Shown: one piece after another, positions 7,322 to 9,742 of the stretch
Layout: each line of letters opens with the position of its first letter
Numbering within the stretch: the first letter of the stretch is position 1
Assembly: GCA_028822575.1 (NCBI GenBank)
Contig: JAPKDN010000078.1
Coordinates: 1-9,742, forward strand
DNA from: Alphaproteobacteria bacterium
GTDB lineage: Bacteria > Pseudomonadota > Alphaproteobacteria > Thalassobaculales > Thalassobaculaceae
Direction of reading: 5' to 3'
DNA: 9,742 nt
The notes under the pieces: generated by a model
Database searches by the model: none
What the model was told of the DNA's origin: nothing
Seen by the model: only the letters and a program-made list of their open reading frames with translations
Program-made: the position numbers and the translations under genes

Positions 7322-7344
7322 CCATGCCCTAAGGGACGGTTGGT

Positions 7345-7359
7345 TGACCGCAACGGTCA
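7345..7359 (+). other. Small hairpin between the BVMO and reductase genes
   Basis: TGACCG, CAA, CGGTCA forms a perfect 6-bp stem with a 3-base loop in the 90-base gap. No T-run follows, so it is not a standard intrinsic terminator. It could affect mRNA processing or be chance. Confidence 0.25.
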
Positions 7360-7411
7360 GAACAACGGATCCCGCCATCCGCGCGGCGACCTATCAACGG
7401 AAAGACCAGTC

Positions 7412-8491
7412 ATGCCTCCAAGGAAAACCATGCTTGTCGCCGGCGCGCTCGGGATCGTCGGTAGGAGCGCGATGGAACATTTCGCCGCCCAGCCGGATTG
7501 GGATGTCATCGGCTTGTCCCGCCGGACGCCAGATTTCGAGATCGACGCGCAATGGCTCAGCGTTGATTTGCGGGACCGACGCGATTGCGAGGCCAAACTC
7601 GGCAATCTCGTCAATGTCACTCATATCGCCCATGCTGCCGTGTTCGAGAAACCGGACGTTACCCGCGGTTGGGCCGAAAGCGACCATGCCGCCACCAATC
7701 TCGACATGCTGCGCAACATCGTCGAAGTGGTCGAGGCCGCCTCGCCGGGACTGCAACACATCTCGCTTATGCAAGGCACCAAGGCCTATGGTGGCCATCT
7801 CGGGCCGTTTAAGATGCCGGCGCGCGAGACCGACGACCGCTCCATGGGCCCCAACTTCTATCACGATCAAATGGACTGGCTGGCGGAGCGGCAGGTAGGC
7901 AAGGACTGGGCCTGGACCATCCTGCGCCCACAACTGGTGTGTGGCATCGCCATTGGCAGCCCGTTGAACATCCTTTCCGCCATCGGCGCCTTCGCGGCGA
8001 TCAGCCGGGAGAGCGGTATCCCACTACGCTTCCCCGGAGGCGCGGAACGGATCGGCGAAGCGACCGACGCACGGCTTATAGCCAAGGGCCTGCAATGGGC
8101 GGGCGAGGCCGAGATCGCGCGCAACGAGATCTACAACATCACCAATGGCGACGTGTATATCTGGCAACATCTTTGGCCCCGGGTCGCCGCGCTCTTCAAT
8201 ATGGAGCACGCCGCGCCACAACCCATGTCACTCAACCGGATCATGCCCCAGAACCGCGACGTCTGGGACCGGGTCGTGGCGCGTCACGGGTTACTGAAAC
8301 ACAGCCTCGACGAGGTCGTGCCGGCCTGGAGTTTCGCCGATTTTCTGTTCGGGCACGGCCAACGCCCGAACCCGCATCACATGAGCACTATCAAGATCCG
8401 TCAGCACGGCTTTCATGACTGTGTCGACACTGAGGAGCTGGTGCTGGAGTTGCTGAAGGAGATGCAAGAACGGCGGATCTTGCCTATCTAG
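7412..8491 (+). CDS. PRISE-like NAD(P)H enone reductase (progesterone 5-beta-reductase/iridoid synthase-like SDR)
   Basis: A 359-residue extended short-chain dehydrogenase. The cofactor loop is VAGALGIVGR (Gly 11, 14, 17), and GLSRR at the end of the second strand suggests NADPH. The body follows the plant PRISE pattern closely. VTHIAHAAVF is followed by SLMQGTKAYGGHLGPFKMPA, whose Lys124 matches the conserved active-site lysine, then by NFYHDQMDWL, which replaces the classical YxxxK (Tyr150 probably catalytic). Later come WTILRPQLVCGIAIGSPLN, PLRFPGG, YNITNGDVYIWQHLW and a C-terminal HGFHDCVDTEE. The family reduces the C=C of alpha,beta-unsaturated ketones or aldehydes by 1,4-addition. Plant enzymes have NFYY where this has NFYH. 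GGAAAG at 7399-7404 sits 7 bases before ATG 7412; ATG 7430 with AAGGA 5 bases upstream is an equally possible start (353 residues). It lies 90 bases after the BVMO gene. Other activities of atypical SDRs are possible. Confidence 0.83.
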   Translation: MPPRKTMLVAGALGIVGRSAMEHFAAQPDWDVIGLSRRTPDFEIDAQWLSVDLRDRRDCEAKLGNLVNVTHIAHAAVFEKPDVTRGWAESDHAATNLDMLRNIVEVVEAASPGLQHISLMQGTKAYGGHLGPFKMPARETDDRSMGPNFYHDQMDWLAERQVGKDWAWTILRPQLVCGIAIGSPLNILSAIGAFAAISRESGIPLRFPGGAERIGEATDARLIAKGLQWAGEAEIARNEIYNITNGDVYIWQHLWPRVAALFNMEHAAPQPMSLNRIMPQNRDVWDRVVARHGLLKHSLDEVVPAWSFADFLFGHGQRPNPHHMSTIKIRQHGFHDCVDTEELVLELLKEMQERRILPI

Positions 8492-8539
8492 GAGCGCGAT
8501 TGGGGATATCAAAACCCCCACGTCACCAGACACCGTCAA

Positions 8540-8555
8540 AGCCCGACCGGGGGCT
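8540..8555 (+). promoter_or_regulatory. Hairpin over the ribosome binding site of the MaoC gene
   Basis: AGCCC (8540-8544) can pair with GGGCT (8551-8555) across the loop GACCGG. The G-run 8549-8553 is the best Shine-Dalgarno candidate, 6 bases before ATG 8560, so the stem would partly hide it. It may be chance in a GC-rich genome. Confidence 0.3.
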
Positions 8556-8559
8556 AGGG

Positions 8560-9015
8560 ATGAACACCCTTTACTATCATGATCTGGAGACCGGAAAGGT
8601 CTACCGCAGCGCCGGGCGTACCGCGACCGAGGCTGATAACACCATGTTCTGCATGCTGTCCGGAGACTGGAACCCGATCCACGCCAATGCCGCCGTCGCC
8701 GCCGAATCCTACTTTCAACAGCGCGTGGTTCCCGGGCTATTTGGTGTGTGTCTGATCACCGGCGCTATGGGGCAATGGGGGATTTTCGAGGAATCCGTTC
8801 TGGCGATGCTTAACCTAAAGGATTGGGAGTTCAAGGCACCGATCTTTATCGGCGACACGATCTATGTGGAGATGGAGATCCTCGATAAACGCCTAACATC
8901 CAAGGGCGACGTGGGGATTGTCGGGCGTCGGTTCACCCTGATTACGCATGAGGGCAAAGTGCTGCAGACCGGCTATTCGGACATGATGATCAAGGTGGCA
9001 TTGACCGTAAGCTAA
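8560..9015 (+). CDS. MaoC-like hot-dog hydratase
   Basis: A 151-residue single hot-dog domain protein. The hydratase motif SGDWNPIHANAAVAAES holds Asp36, Asn38 and His41, the Asp-His catalytic pair and its Asn neighbour as in R-specific enoyl-CoA hydratases (MaoC/PhaJ). VVPGLFGVCLITG follows at the usual overhang position, then the central-strand segment FKAPIFIGDTIYVEMEI. Length is normal for single-domain members. Expected reaction: reversible hydration of a trans-2-enoyl thioester. Some relatives act on mesaconyl- or other branched acyl-CoAs, or bind without catalysis. The frame continues upstream to a TTG at 8500, but the G-rich ribosome site and the family-like start MNTLYYHDLETGKVY favour 8560. 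It is last of four genes on this strand, 68 bases after the reductase, and ends only 7 bases from a convergent gene. In context it may handle an unsaturated acyl-CoA made after ring opening; that is inference. Confidence 0.85.
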   Translation: MNTLYYHDLETGKVYRSAGRTATEADNTMFCMLSGDWNPIHANAAVAAESYFQQRVVPGLFGVCLITGAMGQWGIFEESVLAMLNLKDWEFKAPIFIGDTIYVEMEILDKRLTSKGDVGIVGRRFTLITHEGKVLQTGYSDMMIKVALTVS

Positions 9016-9022
9016 GCAAGGG

Positions 9023-9742
9023 TTATTCGGCGGCAGCTTCGAGCAGCTCGGTCCGAATGGTCTTCAGCGCGCCTTCTAGCGCCTCTCCCTTCTCGTCTAG
9101 CAACGCCGCCTTGCGCAGTCGGCGTAGCCAATCAGCCCCGTCGTCCCGTCCTTTCAAGAACTCCAGGCCCGAGAGCACCCGGTCGAACTTCGAGAGTCCC
9201 CGATCATGGGTATCGGAATAACCCTTGATCAGGCGGCGGCATTCCAAGATCTCCACACCAAGCGCGTAATTCTCCTCGCGGAACAACAAGGCCTTGTCGA
9301 ACCAGGCATTCCAATGCGCCGCCTCGACCTTGTGGCGCAACAGGCCCCGCCGCCACGGGCGAAACCCGGACAATAGCCAGAGGCCGAGATAGCCGAATAT
9401 GGTGTCAGAGCGCACGAACCGTCCCTTGGACAACTTCCTATCCAGCCAGTTGAACAGGCCGGGCCGTCCCTCGACCCAATGTCCGAGGCGCCAGGGCATC
9501 ATCCCGCAAATCTCTTGCATGCGTGGGTGCAGGAATTCGGTGACGTTGAGAACCGCATCGTTGACGGCATTCAACTCGCCGCGAATCCGGTCGCCCCGCG
9601 CGCGCCGGGTTTTCAGATCCGCGACCCGGATCACGTCGTCATAGGCCATGGCATTGGCGCAGTGTTTCGCCGCCGCGATCGACAGACGCCATCCGCTTTC
9701 GACCTTGTCCATCTTGGCAGCCCGATCGACCAGATCGAGATA
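9023..9742 (-). CDS. Indolepyruvate oxidoreductase beta-subunit-like protein, C-terminal part (DUF6537 region; cut by window edge)
   Basis: The frame is open from base 9742 to a TAA at 9023-9025, giving 239 residues without the true start; the in-frame ATG at 9712 is internal, since the coding frame continues as YLDLVDRAAK before it. Recognisable segments are a helix-rich start, EFLHPRMQEICGMMPWRLG (fragment residues about 70-88), a GYLGLWLLSGFRPWRRGLLRH stretch (107-127), EILECRRLIKGYSDTHDRG (about 164-182), and a charged tail. This matches the C-terminal domain (DUF6537) found in alphaproteobacterial indolepyruvate/2-oxoacid:acceptor oxidoreductase beta-family proteins of about 500 residues, which decarboxylate aryl- or branched 2-oxo acids to acyl-CoA with a ThDP partner subunit. 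The N-terminal catalytic part and any alpha subunit would lie beyond 9742. The gene is convergent to the MaoC gene, with 7 bases between the stops, so it belongs to another transcription unit. Confidence 0.72.
   Translation of the reverse strand, partial: YLDLVDRAAKMDKVESGWRLSIAAAKHCANAMAYDDVIRVADLKTRRARGDRIRGELNAVNDAVLNVTEFLHPRMQEICGMMPWRLGHWVEGRPGLFNWLDRKLSKGRFVRSDTIFGYLGLWLLSGFRPWRRGLLRHKVEAAHWNAWFDKALLFREENYALGVEILECRRLIKGYSDTHDRGLSKFDRVLSGLEFLKGRDDGADWLRRLRKAALLDEKGEALEGALKTIRTELLEAAAE

Noticed and set aside
6584..7378. 264-codon minus-strand open frame over the second half of the BVMO gene
   Set aside because: Overlaps the coding strand of a complete BVMO with intact motifs; no domain recognised.

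Overview
The window looks like a chromosomal stretch of an alphaproteobacterium, probably Rhodospirillales- or Rhizobiales-like. This rests on high GC, start sites with GG-rich ribosome binding sites, the protein families present, and a palindromic intergenic repeat of the REP kind. No taxonomic search was possible, so this is an inference. No tRNA, rRNA, CRISPR array, insertion sequence or phage gene is visible.

Layout. Positions 1-3378 hold a minus-strand operon, read right to left: an amidase-signature hydrolase, a thiamine-diphosphate (ThDP) enzyme of the acetolactate-synthase fold, and the first 77 codons of a TauE/SafE membrane transporter cut by the window edge. The genes overlap or nearly touch. 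Positions 3379-3933 are a 555-base divergent control region with no credible gene. It contains a perfect 17-bp palindrome (operator candidate), an inverted pair of REP-like palindromic repeats, and a candidate promoter for the rightward genes.

Positions 3934-9015 hold four plus-strand genes in series: a GMC flavoprotein alcohol dehydrogenase, a Baeyer-Villiger monooxygenase (BVMO), a short-chain reductase resembling plant progesterone 5-beta-reductase/iridoid synthase (PRISE), and a small MaoC-type hydratase. The convergent minus-strand gene at 9023-9742 is the C-terminal part of an indolepyruvate-oxidoreductase-beta-like protein (DUF6537 region), cut by the right edge.

How they may work together (inference). 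The four rightward enzymes suit oxidation and ring opening of a cyclic or terpenoid/steroid-like alcohol. GMC would make a ketone or enone, the PRISE-like enzyme would reduce the enone C=C, BVMO would insert oxygen to give an ester or lactone, and MaoC would act on a later enoyl-CoA. No lactone hydrolase, CoA ligase or regulator lies inside the window, so the pathway is incomplete here and the substrate is unknown. The leftward operon (amidase, ThDP lyase/decarboxylase, anion exporter) looks like a separate catabolic unit that may share the central control region. Each protein family is individually known; the novelty, if any, is in the combination and in the intergenic elements.
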